The notes: generated from the letters alone by a model not told the origin. A DNA stretch of 64,000 nucleotides from Lachnospiraceae bacterium (GCA_028693165.1 JAQUVX010000002.1:124001-188000); one strand, 5' to 3'; counted from the first letter of the stretch, positions 50,868 through 59,545 are shown. Translations and numbers: made by a program.

Positions 50868-52306
50868 TCGTCATCCTCCATTGCGAGATCAAAATAAATC
50901 TCTTTGTTATTGCGATACTGAAGCTGCGGGATACACAGCATACCCACGATGCAGAGAATCATGCCCGGCACGGTCAGATATTTGATCACGACACCCATAA
51001 CCGGCCACAGTGTAGCCCAATCCAGGTTGCCCACATAGCCGCCGAAGGGGGCCATCTGGAACAGCACAATCGCCACCGCACTTCCCAGTACCTGAAGCAC
51101 ACCGGAACCGACGCAGCAGATAATCAAGGCCTTGATGCCGCCCCGAAGATTTGCAAACAATCCGATTGTCGCATTATCGTAGAACAGCGGAACGAATCCC
51201 GGAATGATCATGATCGGGGATTTGAAAATCAGCAGTCCCGCAATTGCAATGACCTGACCTGCCGCACCAAACAAAAATCCAAGTGTAACCGCATTCGGAT
51301 CGCCAAAGGAGTAGGTTGCCGCACAGTCCACCGCCGGAAGGCTTCCCTTTAAGATCGAATTGGAGATTCCGTTAAAGGACTCTACCATCTCGCCTACAAA
51401 CATACGAATACCGGTTCTGAGAATGACCAGATCCACCGCAAACGATGCACAGCGCTGGAAAATATAAACCGGGAAAGACAATCCTTTGCCGAAGTTTCCT
51501 GCATCCAGCTCTCGGAGCAGATCCTGTCCCAGGATGACCATGATCGCACCAAAGAACAGAAGCATCAGCAGCGTCGTGGAAACTACATAATCGTCCAGAA
51601 TCTTAAGGGCTCCGCTCAAGTTCAATGCCTTCTTTTCTTCTTTCCCGTCCTTCTTCGCGAACAGCCCTCCAAACTTATAGGCAAACCAAACACCCAGCAT
51701 CTGCTGATGTCCTACCGCAAAGCCGGATCCCTCTGTCAGCTCCTGCGTTGCCTCTACGGTCAGATTGGAAAATACCGACCAGTAAGTACCGATCAGAAGA
51801 CCAACCAGTACGATACCGCCGAAATTGCGCAGACTCGGAATCAGAAGGAACACGATCCAGGTTGCCACAGCTGACTGTTTTACCATAATGTGTCCCGTCG
51901 TAAATAGCGTACGCACTTTGGTATATTTTCTAAAAAACACAAGTGTAATGTTCCAGATAAAGGCAATCAGCAGCGTAATCATTGCAAAGGAAGTCGTGAT
52001 TCCGATACTTTCCAGTGCACTGTTTGCTGCGGTAAATCCAAAGTTCGGGTCAATGACAACCGCATCGATAGACCATTTCTTCGAAACCCCATCGAGCAAC
52101 GGCGACACCGTGTTTTTCAACAGCCCGGCTCCCGCCTGCAGAATCATATAACCGACCACCGTGCGAATAAAACCTGCAACCACCTCATACCATTTCCGCT
52201 TCAATAGAATATATCCCGTCACAACAATAAGGCCGATAAAAATAGCCGGCTGAGACAGTATATTATTGAATAAAATATTCCATACATATGTAATTCCTGC
52301 TAACAT
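50864..52306 (-). CDS. PTS IIC subunit (UlaA/SgaT family), cassette 1
   Basis: A 480-residue permease with about 11 membrane segments of the ascorbate-type UlaA superfamily: FIGLIVVTGYILLKRKWYEV, QAGAGLLKNTVSPLL, GSGFAVGHQQMLGVW, SFAVDLVILRTGIRMFVGEM and NAVTLGFLFG are family stretches. The start ATG at 52306 follows AAGGAGG. It would bring in and, with IIB, phosphorylate a sugar or sugar-like acid. Substrate is not predictable: many UlaA-type paralogues do not carry ascorbate. The linked sulfotransferase suggests a sulfated or phenolic substrate. Confidence 0.9.
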   Translation of the reverse strand: MLAGITYVWNILFNNILSQPAIFIGLIVVTGYILLKRKWYEVVAGFIRTVVGYMILQAGAGLLKNTVSPLLDGVSKKWSIDAVVIDPNFGFTAANSALESIGITTSFAMITLLIAFIWNITLVFFRKYTKVRTLFTTGHIMVKQSAVATWIVFLLIPSLRNFGGIVLVGLLIGTYWSVFSNLTVEATQELTEGSGFAVGHQQMLGVWFAYKFGGLFAKKDGKEEKKALNLSGALKILDDYVVSTTLLMLLFFGAIMVILGQDLLRELDAGNFGKGLSFPVYIFQRCASFAVDLVILRTGIRMFVGEMVESFNGISNSILKGSLPAVDCAATYSFGDPNAVTLGFLFGAAGQVIAIAGLLIFKSPIMIIPGFVPLFYDNATIGLFANLRGGIKALIICCVGSGVLQVLGSAVAIVLFQMAPFGGYVGNLDWATLWPVMGVVIKYLTVPGMILCIVGMLCIPQLQYRNNKEIYFDLAMEDDE

Positions 52307-52379
52307 CCACGTACCTCCTTCAATACCTTTTCCTATGTCCCACTGGTTTCCCCTCATATATTGCGCGCTCTATAGTTCC

Positions 52380-52437
52380 ATTATAGGTTGTTGCGAAACT
52401 TAGTCAATGATCCAGGCTATTTTTGAAATTAATTTCA
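52380..52437 (-). promoter_or_regulatory. Promoter and palindromic operator of PTS cassette 1
   Basis: TTGACT (52407-52402), 16-bp spacer, TATAAT (52385-52380) on the minus strand. A perfect 14-bp palindrome TGAAATTAATTTCA (52424-52437) lies 16 bp upstream of the -35. Confidence 0.65.
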
Positions 52438-52531
52438 CTTTTTCGCATTCTGTTTGTGATATTTATTTACATACGTCAAGTATTATCCATTTTTTTATAC
52501 ATTTTCACCATAATTCAAGCATAAAAAAAAA

Positions 52532-52556
52532 GAAAGGCCGGCATCAACCGGACCTT
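52532..52556 (-). terminator. Terminator of the sulfatase operon
   Basis: GAAAGG.CCGG (52532-52541) pairs with CCGG.CCTTTC (52548-52557), overlapping the sulfatase stop codon, followed on the minus strand by nine T. Confidence 0.9.
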
Positions 52557-54043
52557 TCCTCTTCATTCAAGCCGAGACGCCAGAACTGCTCCTTCGGACT
52601 GTCATTCTCCACCATACAGCGTTTCATCGCTTCCATCATGCGCTGCTCCACCGCAGTGTCCTGGATGGGATTGGTCTGCCCCGGATCCTTTTCCAGATCA
52701 TACAGCAGCGTTCCAAACCCGCATACCGGATATTTTTCCCTGGTTTTGATCTTCAGAACCGGACATCCCTTGGTAAAGGAAAACGGTTCCCGCAAGACAG
52801 CCTGTGCCAGTTCTTCCGGTCCAAACCGCGTATTCATGTGCGTCGTCATCAGTGTATAGTTATGGACATCATGTTCTCTGCCCGGAACTGCCGCCCGCAT
52901 GTATGTGTAATGTCCATCCGTAAGATTGACATGTCCGCTGAACACGCCATACATGGCATACTCTCTCACAGAGCGATCCGACCGAATCGTCTCCTCCAGA
53001 TTATGCCCCTGCATATCCTTCGGAATTTCCGAATGAAAATAGCTCAAAAGCGTCGGTGCCCAGTCAATCAGCTGCGTGAGTGCTTTCCGGCGCTCCCCTT
53101 TTACCTGGCTTCGCGGATCCCAGATAAAGAGCGGCGTATTGGCAATCTCGTTGAAGTACGGCATCTGGTTCTTGCCCCAGTAACCGTGCTCCGAGAGCAG
53201 GAAGCCGTGGTCGGTTCCCACAATCAGCATGGTATCCTTCCACAGATCATACCGGTCCATCTGATCCAGAATCCGCCCCAGATTATAGTCACACATGCTT
53301 ACCAGCGCCTTGTACTGCCGCACGCAGTGGGCGATTTCATCCTCCTTCTCCTGCACCTTTCCTCTCGGCCAGTCGAAATGTTTTCCCGTGTAGTCCTCCG
53401 GATACAGATCCAGATATTTCTGTGGTACATAAAACGGCTCATGGGGATCAAAGGTCTCCAAATGAAGCAGCCAGTTGTCGGAATCATGGTTCTTGTCGAT
53501 AAATTCACAGCCCAGATCAAAACATTTTGTCTGCGGAAAATCGCTCTCCTCCACGACATACTTGCGGTTTACCCAGTCGTGCTTCCACAGGCCGGATTCA
53601 CCGCCCCCCGTCTGCTTCTGCGGAACCCGCACCACCGGCGGAATCTGGGGCCGCTCCTTCTCCCCTTTCCAGTGGTCGCCTTCCTGTCCCCGGACAATCT
53701 CCCAGGAGGAGTAGCGGGGGTGATACGTCGCCCCGCCATCTTCCCAATAATGCAGATGATCACTGATCAAATGCGTGTAAACTCCGTCCTGCTTTAGCAG
53801 CTCCGGCATGGAATCATCAAACGGTTCCAGCGGTCCCCACTCACGGTGCAGGAAATTATACCGACCGGTATGAAGCTCCCGCCGCGCCGGAATACATGGC
53901 ATACTTCCGACATAATTGTTGTCAAATACCGCTGTATGCTGTTCCAGACGACTAAAATTCGGAGCAATGGTATCGCAGTTTGGATTGTAGGTCGGCAAAA
54001 ACTGCTTGTTCATCGTGTCGTAAAATACAACAATCGCTCTCAT
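52544..54043 (-). CDS. Cys-type sulfatase, cytoplasmic
   Basis: A 499-residue alkaline-phosphatase-superfamily sulfatase. The formylglycine motif is C50-I-P-A-R54 in NNYVGSMPCIPARRELHTGR; the metal-binding GTDHGFLLSEHGYWGKNQ and a late HDVHNYTL segment fit. D9 stands where the N-terminal DD usually is. It hydrolyses sulfate esters from sugars or phenolics after cysteine is converted to formylglycine by a sulfatase-maturing enzyme, which is not in the window. There is no signal peptide, so the substrate must be inside the cell. It follows the IIB gene of cassette 2 by 9 bp, so import and desulfation are joined. Confidence 0.88.
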   Translation of the reverse strand: MRAIVVFYDTMNKQFLPTYNPNCDTIAPNFSRLEQHTAVFDNNYVGSMPCIPARRELHTGRYNFLHREWGPLEPFDDSMPELLKQDGVYTHLISDHLHYWEDGGATYHPRYSSWEIVRGQEGDHWKGEKERPQIPPVVRVPQKQTGGGESGLWKHDWVNRKYVVEESDFPQTKCFDLGCEFIDKNHDSDNWLLHLETFDPHEPFYVPQKYLDLYPEDYTGKHFDWPRGKVQEKEDEIAHCVRQYKALVSMCDYNLGRILDQMDRYDLWKDTMLIVGTDHGFLLSEHGYWGKNQMPYFNEIANTPLFIWDPRSQVKGERRKALTQLIDWAPTLLSYFHSEIPKDMQGHNLEETIRSDRSVREYAMYGVFSGHVNLTDGHYTYMRAAVPGREHDVHNYTLMTTHMNTRFGPEELAQAVLREPFSFTKGCPVLKIKTREKYPVCGFGTLLYDLEKDPGQTNPIQDTAVEQRMMEAMKRCMVENDSPKEQFWRLGLNEEERSG

Positions 54044-54052
54044 AAATCAATC

Positions 54053-54364
54053 TCACTTTCTGGCTTCCGGGTAATATTCGTCAACAATACCTCCGATTTT
54101 TTCTGCGATTCCTGCCCCATCCATGATGTTAACCAGCGGAATTACATGCTCCTCCGGCTTAAATTCCACGCCTTCCAGAAATTTCTTCAAAATACAGATG
54201 ATATCCGCCCAATCGCGCATGGAACCCATTTCACCCAGAGACGTATGCTTTACCTCTGCACTGATCCCCTTTGCCTTCAGGCTTTTGTTGACCATCAGCT
54301 CCGCCATGGTACTGGTTCCCATCCCGTAGCCACATACAAACAATACATTTACGGAATCTTTCAT
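54053..54364 (-). CDS. PTS IIB subunit, cassette 2
   Basis: A 103-residue IIB protein with phospho-cysteine C11 in NVLFVCGYGMGTSTMAELM. It is clearly related to but distinct from the IIB of cassette 1. The lactose/ascorbate-type fold fits its partner IIC. The start is preceded by GGAGCGGGAC; it lies 15 bp after the IIC stop codon and 9 bp before the sulfatase gene. Confidence 0.9.
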   Translation of the reverse strand: MKDSVNVLFVCGYGMGTSTMAELMVNKSLKAKGISAEVKHTSLGEMGSMRDWADIICILKKFLEGVEFKPEEHVIPLVNIMDGAGIAEKIGGIVDEYYPEARK

Positions 54365-54379
54365 TGTCCCGCTCCTTTC

Positions 54380-55681
54380 TTAGTGAAGAATACCACCAAT
54401 CCATTTCATAACTTCAGTTACCGCCGGCCAGAAGGTCGAGAAGTCAAACATACCAGACCAGCCTGCACCTGCCGGATACTGCATCAGGTCAATTGCCCAT
54501 ACCGTTCCAAAGGACTGAATCATGCCAAGCAGCAGACAGCAGACGATCACGGCCCGGATACCGCCCTTTTTGTTGGCTACCACACCGATCGGACCACCCG
54601 AGAAGAGAAGCGGCGTTGATCCCGGCAGCACCAGCACCGGACTTCCAATCAGCAGCAGAATTCCAATACTGATCGCAGTTCCGATGGTACAGAAAACAAA
54701 TCCCAGCGTTGCCGCGTTCGGAGAAAACGGCAGCAGCGCTGCCACGTCGATCGCCGGAATCGCGTTTGGCACAATCTTTTCCTGAATGCCCTTGAATGCT
54801 GCGGTCATCTCGGAACACATCATTCTCACACCGGTCAGCAAAATTACCATATCCATCGAAAAATTAATACCAACCATAATAATATAATTGATCCAGTTTG
54901 ATCCGCCTGCCAGCTCCTTGATTCCGCCGATTCCCAGAGGAATCATAAATGCGCCTGTAAAAATCCACATGATGACGCAGACTGCGGTGGTACTGTTGTT
55001 AAAAATTGCAAGGATTCCCGGCAGTTTTAAGTTCTCCGCATCCTGTTTCTTGTCTCCAAACAGATGCGCGATTTTCCCGAAGAACCAGATACCGAGCTGC
55101 TGGTTGTGGCCTACGGTAAAGCCGCCGCCCTCCGTCACATCGTCAATCACCCCGGATGCCAGCGTGGTCGAAAATGCCCAGTAGATTCCAACCAGAATAC
55201 CGGAAATAATGACTGCCGTCGTGCTTTTTACCATAAGGTTTGCAATGACCAGCCAAAGCACCGCCTGTGCATGTGCCGTTCCCGCATTACCGGTCAGGAA
55301 TACACCTCTGCATTTGGTATATTTTCCAAAATACACCAGAATAATATTGACCGCGAATGCAATCAGGAACACGTAGCCCATAAATGCAAAATTATCACCG
55401 AGTGCTTCCTGGCTCGTCGCCTTCATTGCATATGAGTCCATGATATAACCCTGAATTCCTGTTGCGGCACTGACTGCCGCCGCAATCGGCTTAAAGGTGC
55501 TGGTAAACTGTGCTCCCCCGAACAATACCATCTGAATGCCGACCATCGCGCTGATAGTGCCTGTGATTACCTTTGTTGATTTTTCTTTTTGCAGTATATA
55601 TCCGATACCGATCAATAGCCCGATCAGTATAACCGGCTGCGTCAAAAAATCTTTTAAAATGATGTTTGCTACATTACCCAT
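54380..55681 (-). CDS. PTS IIC subunit (UlaA/SgaT family), cassette 2
   Basis: A 433-residue permease with about 11 membrane segments and the UlaA-type stretches NIILKDFLTQPVILIGLLIG, GGFTVGHNQQLGIWFFGKIA, NFSMDMVILLTGVRMMCSEM and NAATLGFVFCTIG. The start ATG at 55681 follows AGGAGGG by 9 bp; the ORF runs further upstream through the promoter. It is paralogous to the IIC of cassette 1 but about 47 residues shorter, mostly in the central loop. First gene of the IIC-IIB-sulfatase operon. Confidence 0.9.
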   Translation of the reverse strand: MGNVANIILKDFLTQPVILIGLLIGIGYILQKEKSTKVITGTISAMVGIQMVLFGGAQFTSTFKPIAAAVSAATGIQGYIMDSYAMKATSQEALGDNFAFMGYVFLIAFAVNIILVYFGKYTKCRGVFLTGNAGTAHAQAVLWLVIANLMVKSTTAVIISGILVGIYWAFSTTLASGVIDDVTEGGGFTVGHNQQLGIWFFGKIAHLFGDKKQDAENLKLPGILAIFNNSTTAVCVIMWIFTGAFMIPLGIGGIKELAGGSNWINYIIMVGINFSMDMVILLTGVRMMCSEMTAAFKGIQEKIVPNAIPAIDVAALLPFSPNAATLGFVFCTIGTAISIGILLLIGSPVLVLPGSTPLLFSGGPIGVVANKKGGIRAVIVCCLLLGMIQSFGTVWAIDLMQYPAGAGWSGMFDFSTFWPAVTEVMKWIGGILH

Positions 55682-55781
55682 TTTCGTTTTCCCTCCTGAA
55701 TTTTTGACCTTTGCATACAAAAAAATGAGGATATCCTTTTCCATAACCGTATTGTGCGGCACGTTCAAATTTGATATCCTC

Positions 55782-55847
55782 ATTATAGGTAATTGACTTT
55801 GTTTCTGTCAACGAATTTGATTGATTTGATTGATTTTTGATTGATTT
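55782..55847 (-). promoter_or_regulatory. Promoter and triple-repeat operator of PTS cassette 2
   Basis: TTGACA (55811-55806), 18-bp spacer, TATAAT (55787-55782) on the minus strand. Directly upstream are three copies of TTGATTGATTT (plus-strand reading) at 55817-55827, 55826-55836 and 55837-55847, with 9- and 11-bp phasing. The last one overlaps the stop codon of the DeoR gene. Confidence 0.65.
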
Positions 55848-56601
55848 AACCAATTCTGGTCGTATAGCCTCTCGAAGCTGTTTTCCAGGTCCGGTCTTCG
55901 CTCATGGGCTTGTTGGTGATCAGGATCGCCCGTTTCGTCGCCGAAGCCGGAATCGTGTACATCGCAGTCCGGTTAAACTTCCGCTCCCCGGCAAGAATAT
56001 AGCTCTGCTTCGAGTTGCGGATGGCAATCTTCTTGATGTCATGTTCATACTCATCTGCCGACAAAAGACCATATCCCTCATCCAGTCCATTGACTCCGAG
56101 AAAGGCCTTGTCGAACCGAAACTCCCGCAGCATATCAAGCGTCTGGCGCCCCACAACCGCTCTGGAATATTCTTTCAGAAACCCGCACAGCAAAAGGGCA
56201 TTGATTCCCTTCTGCTTCAGGCTCTCAAGCTGTGGAATTCCATTCGTCACAACGGTAAGCTTCGTCGTCTGAATGTAGTCGATCATTGTCAACGTCGTCA
56301 GGCCGGAACCGATAAAAATCATCTCCTGATCCTGCACCAGACCACCTGCAATCTCCCCGATAATCCGGAGATTTTCTGTGATCACGCCATCCATGATACT
56401 CCGGGTACGAACCGGCGCATGATGATTGCGCTGCGCTCCGCCCCAATACCGCTCGACCGCATTCTCCTTCTCCAGAAAGACAAGATCGCGGCGAATGGTA
56501 GCCTGGGAGACATCCAGCGATTCCGCAAGCTGCGTGTAGGACATCTTTCCATTGATGTCCAGAAGTTCCAGTATCTTTGTTCTTCGTTTATTGTACTTCA
56601 T
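55846..56601 (-). CDS. DeoR-family transcriptional regulator
   Basis: A 251-residue protein with helix-turn-helix NGKMSYTQLAESLDVSQATI followed by RRDLVFLEKENAVERYWGG, and the phosphosugar-sensing C-terminal domain (FIGSGLTTLTMIDYI, VVTNGIPQ, GRQTLDMLREFRFDKAFLGV). It starts 3 nt after the proS stop codon with no strong ribosome site of its own, so it may be expressed by readthrough and coupling from proS. It lies next to the cassette 2 promoter with its three repeats, the likely target. Functionally it therefore belongs to the PTS-sulfatase cassette, although its transcription is probably tied to proS. Confidence 0.88.
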   Translation of the reverse strand: MKYNKRRTKILELLDINGKMSYTQLAESLDVSQATIRRDLVFLEKENAVERYWGGAQRNHHAPVRTRSIMDGVITENLRIIGEIAGGLVQDQEMIFIGSGLTTLTMIDYIQTTKLTVVTNGIPQLESLKQKGINALLLCGFLKEYSRAVVGRQTLDMLREFRFDKAFLGVNGLDEGYGLLSADEYEHDIKKIAIRNSKQSYILAGERKFNRTAMYTIPASATKRAILITNKPMSEDRTWKTASRGYTTRIG

Positions 56602-56604
56602 CGC

Positions 56605-58038
56605 TTAGTACGCTCTGCCCCAGTACACCATCTTCTTCGCCGGTTTGCCGCAGCAGATACATTTATCTGAAATCTGCTCCTGAGCAAATGGCATGCAACG
56701 GGAGGTTGCCGCGGTGTCTTCCTTGATCTTGTCCTCACAGGCCTGATCGCCGCACCACATGGCCTTCACGAAGCCCGGCTTCTCGTTGATGATCTTTACA
56801 AAGGTATCGTAATCAGCCGCCTGATAGGTATGTGCATCCCGGTGTTTTCTTGCCTTCTCAAGCATATCCTGCTGTATGGTATCCAGCAGTTCGCCAACCT
56901 TTGCCGCCAGCTCATCCATGGAAACCGTCAGCTTCTCATGGGTGTCACGGCGCACCAGAACTGCTTCGTTGTTCTCAATATCTCTCGGTCCGATCTCCAC
57001 GCGTACCGGAATGCCACGCATCTCAGACTCGCTGAATTTCCAGCCCGGACTCTTGTCCGAATCATCCACCTTCACGCGGAAGCCAGACAGTACCTCACGC
57101 AGTGCAAATGCCTTATCCAGCACGCCTTCCTTCTGCTGCTGAATCGGCACGATCATCACCTGCGTCGGTGCGATGCGAGGCGGTAGCACCAGTCCGTTGT
57201 CGTCGCCGTGTACCATGATGATGGCACCGATCATACGGGTCGTCATGCCCCAGGAGGTCTGGTGCACATACTGAAGGGAATTGTCCTTTGCTGCATACTG
57301 AATCCCGAACGCCTTTGCAAAACCGTCGCCGAAGTTGTGGCTGGTGCCGGACTGCAATGCCTTGCCGTCATGCATCAGAGACTCGATCGTGTAGGTCGCC
57401 TCCGCACCGGCGAATTTCTCCTTGTCGGTCTTCTGACCGCGGATCACCGGAATCGCCAGAACCTCCTCGCAGAAATCCGTATACAGATTCAGCATCTGGA
57501 TGGTTCTCTCCTCAGCTTCCTCTGCGGTAGCATGTGCGGTATGACCCTCCTGCCACAGGAATTCTCTGGAGCGCAGGAACGGACGGGTCGTCTTCTCCCA
57601 GCGCACAACGGAACACCACTGGTTGTACACCTTTGGCAGATCGCGGTAAGAATGAATGTCCTTCGCATAGAAATCACAGAACAACGTCTCGGACGTCGGG
57701 CGCACGCACAGACGCTCCTGAAGCGGCTCCAGACCGCCGTGGGTCACCCAGGCAACCTCCGGCGCAAATCCCTCTACGTGGTCTTTCTCCTTTTCCAGCA
57801 GACTCTCCGGAATAAACAGCGGCATGTAAACGTTCTCCACGCCCGTCTCCTTAAAGCGGCGGTCCAGCTCATGCTGAATATTCTCCCAGATCGCATACCC
57901 CGCCGGCTTGATCACCATGCAGCCCTTCACGCTTGCGTAATCGCACAGCTCCGCCTTCTTTACCACATCCGTATACCACTGCGCAAAATCTACGTCCATC
58001 GATGTGATCGATTCCACTAATTTCTTATCCTTCGCCAT
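56605..58038 (-). CDS. proS: Prolyl-tRNA synthetase
   Basis: A 477-residue class IIa synthetase of the short, archaeal/eukaryotic-like type (ProRS without the INS editing domain). [40 protein letters not shown] and [20 protein letters not shown] are motif regions; the C-terminal zinc-binding-like tail contains [10 protein letters not shown] and [21 protein letters not shown]. It charges tRNA-Pro. A complete T-box riboswitch lies upstream. A 55-bp three-hairpin element sits between the T-box and the start codon. The DeoR gene follows after 3 nt. Confidence 0.96.
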   Translation of the reverse strand: MAKDKKLVESITSMDVDFAQWYTDVVKKAELCDYASVKGCMVIKPAGYAIWENIQHELDRRFKETGVENVYMPLFIPESLLEKEKDHVEGFAPEVAWVTHGGLEPLQERLCVRPTSETLFCDFYAKDIHSYRDLPKVYNQWCSVVRWEKTTRPFLRSREFLWQEGHTAHATAEEAEERTIQMLNLYTDFCEEVLAIPVIRGQKTDKEKFAGAEATYTIESLMHDGKALQSGTSHNFGDGFAKAFGIQYAAKDNSLQYVHQTSWGMTTRMIGAIIMVHGDDNGLVLPPRIAPTQVMIVPIQQQKEGVLDKAFALREVLSGFRVKVDDSDKSPGWKFSESEMRGIPVRVEIGPRDIENNEAVLVRRDTHEKLTVSMDELAAKVGELLDTIQQDMLEKARKHRDAHTYQAADYDTFVKIINEKPGFVKAMWCGDQACEDKIKEDTAATSRCMPFAQEQISDKCICCGKPAKKMVYWGRAY

Positions 58039-58072
58039 GATTGTTTTACTCCTTCTTTATTTTCATTGTTGT

Positions 58073-58210
58073 CAATTCCTGTGATTTAACAAAGAGTCCG
58101 GCTTGCCGGACTCGCGCGCCGGAGCGCGGTCGCTTCAGCGGCCATATTTCCTTAGCGCGGAGTGCGCATCCCCCGGAGGGTTTGTATCACAGGACGCAAT
58201 TCCCTGTGAT
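58073..58210. repeat. Short direct repeats bracketing an insertion in the proS leader
   Basis: CAATTCCTGTGAT (58073-58085) and CAATTCCCTGTGAT (58197-58210) are direct repeats differing by one base, about 111 bp apart. The segment between them holds the three-hairpin element copy B and GC-rich sequence. The second repeat also pairs with ATCACAGG (58187-58194) as a small hairpin. Confidence 0.55.
58091..58145. repeat. Three-hairpin element, copy B, inside the proS leader
   Basis: Hairpin 1: GAGTCCGG-CTTG-CCGGACTC (58094-58113). Hairpin 2: CGCGC-cgga-GCGCG (58115-58128). Hairpin 3: CGC-TTCA-GCG with flanking pairs (58129-58143). Compared with copy A at 47563-47618, stems are kept by compensatory changes (for example GC for GT in hairpin 2, CG for TA in hairpin 3) while loops differ. 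Confidence 0.7.
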
Positions 58211-58212
58211 AT

Positions 58213-58511
58213 AAAAAAAGATCATCTGATCCCCTGTCATCACACAAGGGACCAAATGACCATATCATTCGGCGGTACCACCCTGATTAGCACGGCACTG
58301 CTTCTCCCGATTCATCGGAAGCACATCGCCCATACTCTCTCAAACTCCGTTAACGCCGGAAATCACGCTGTAGTTCACTACAGAACTCCAAGGCCGGTTC
58401 AGCTTCCCTCGACATGACGATCTCACACCTGATGACCGTCTCTCTGAACATGTATGTCCGCTTACTAATCCTCTTCTCAGTTCGTTTCTTTATGACAGAA
58501 CAACGTCTGTA
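58213..58511 (-). ncRNA. T-box riboswitch of proS
   Basis: On the minus strand the leader begins near 58511 and contains the stem I markers AGAGAGACGG and GGTGTGAGA, a candidate specifier stretch GAACCG (CCG, a proline codon, near 58390), the T-box core AGGGTGGTACCGCC (58284-58271) and a terminator (GGTCATTTGGTCCC with GGGGATCAGATGATC, 58261-58220) followed by seven T (58219-58213). Uncharged tRNA-Pro would stabilise the antiterminator and allow proS transcription. The family match is strong; the exact specifier assignment is less sure. Confidence 0.93.
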
Positions 58512-58517
58512 TGCTCG

Positions 58518-58546
58518 ATTCTACGTCAATTCGTGAGGTTTGTCAA
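58518..58546 (-). promoter_or_regulatory. Promoter of proS
   Basis: TTGACA (58546-58541), 17-bp spacer, TAGAAT (58523-58518) on the minus strand, directly before the T-box leader. Confidence 0.75.
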
Positions 58547-58582
58547 GTGCAAACCCGGGTGTTTATTGATGTTTATTGCTGC

Positions 58583-59545
58583 TTATTGATGCTGCCAGTA
58601 TTGCTCCACGTATTTTTCTGCATCATCCTTATTCAGGGAACACTTGCGCATGAGCTTTTCGCGTGTCTCTTCTTTTGTCGCCCCAAATTCCTGACAGGTT
58701 TCCACCAGCGCCTTGATGCCTTCCAGCTTTTCTTCCAGCCGGCCATCCATGATCATTTCCTGTAATGCCTGACACATATCAACCCTCTCCTCTCTGTCTG
58801 CCTGATCCAGATACCGATCCATTTCATGAACATTGCCCAACACGGAAATTGCCTGAAGGGTCTCTGTTGTTACCTCACGAAGCATCGCTTCATTCTTTTC
58901 TACAAATTCCTGCAGAAGCGCTTTATCTCTCTGGTATTTTACAAAACCAAGAACCATCCTAAGCTCACCGTCGTATGCATCCAGATTCTCGATCGCGCGA
59001 ACCTCCATCAGATTCATTTTGTAATCATTGATACTACCTTTATAGTGAGCCAAAACGGGCGGAATGTCAAGCATCTCGTGCAGACTTTTCGGGCCGTCCC
59101 AGGGTTTGCTCCCCCAATATACGACCATCGTCAATACCGGCATCAGCCGATCGGTCTTTGCGATACCGCTCACGTACTCTGCTCCCCGAAGATCCCGCTT
59201 TTTCTTGTGCCGATCCTCGATTGTCTTTCGCTGTTCTTCATACCGCATCACATCATACAACATTTGCCGAAGCGGCATGGCATAATGAATATCCTCCTGA
59301 TTTTCTATCCCCATGATCATCAGAACCATCCTGTCGTCATAGACCCGAATGGTGTCACGATACTTTTTGAGAATTTCCAGCTCGGAAGCATGAATGCCGC
59401 TGACCATCAGCTCCACGGAATCAATGCTTCGCAGATATTCTGGCCGGATCACCTGCCTCCCTCCAAATCCATTGTTGTTCCAGATTTGCGCAAAGCGCTC
59501 ACTGTTGTTTAAATACCTCGTTGAAACAGCATCTTTTTTACCCAT
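58583..59545 (-). CDS. Rpn-family recombination-promoting nuclease / putative transposase
   Basis: A 320-residue protein of the PD-(D/E)XK Rpn family. The N-terminal nuclease-like domain includes RFAQIWNNNGFGGRQVIRPE, ILKKYRDTIRVYDDRMVLMI and the core IMGIENQEDIHYAMPLRQML, with the E/N-Q pair typical of the active site. TMVVYWGSKPWDGPKSLHEM is the family signature. The C-terminus ends in EEKLEGIKALVETCQEFGAT, a helical domain. E. coli Rpn proteins raise RecA-independent recombination and have endonuclease activity. The start ATG at 59545 follows GAGGAG. It is apparently complete and has its own promoter. Confidence 0.85.
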   Translation of the reverse strand: MGKKDAVSTRYLNNSERFAQIWNNNGFGGRQVIRPEYLRSIDSVELMVSGIHASELEILKKYRDTIRVYDDRMVLMIMGIENQEDIHYAMPLRQMLYDVMRYEEQRKTIEDRHKKKRDLRGAEYVSGIAKTDRLMPVLTMVVYWGSKPWDGPKSLHEMLDIPPVLAHYKGSINDYKMNLMEVRAIENLDAYDGELRMVLGFVKYQRDKALLQEFVEKNEAMLREVTTETLQAISVLGNVHEMDRYLDQADREERVDMCQALQEMIMDGRLEEKLEGIKALVETCQEFGATKEETREKLMRKCSLNKDDAEKYVEQYWQHQ

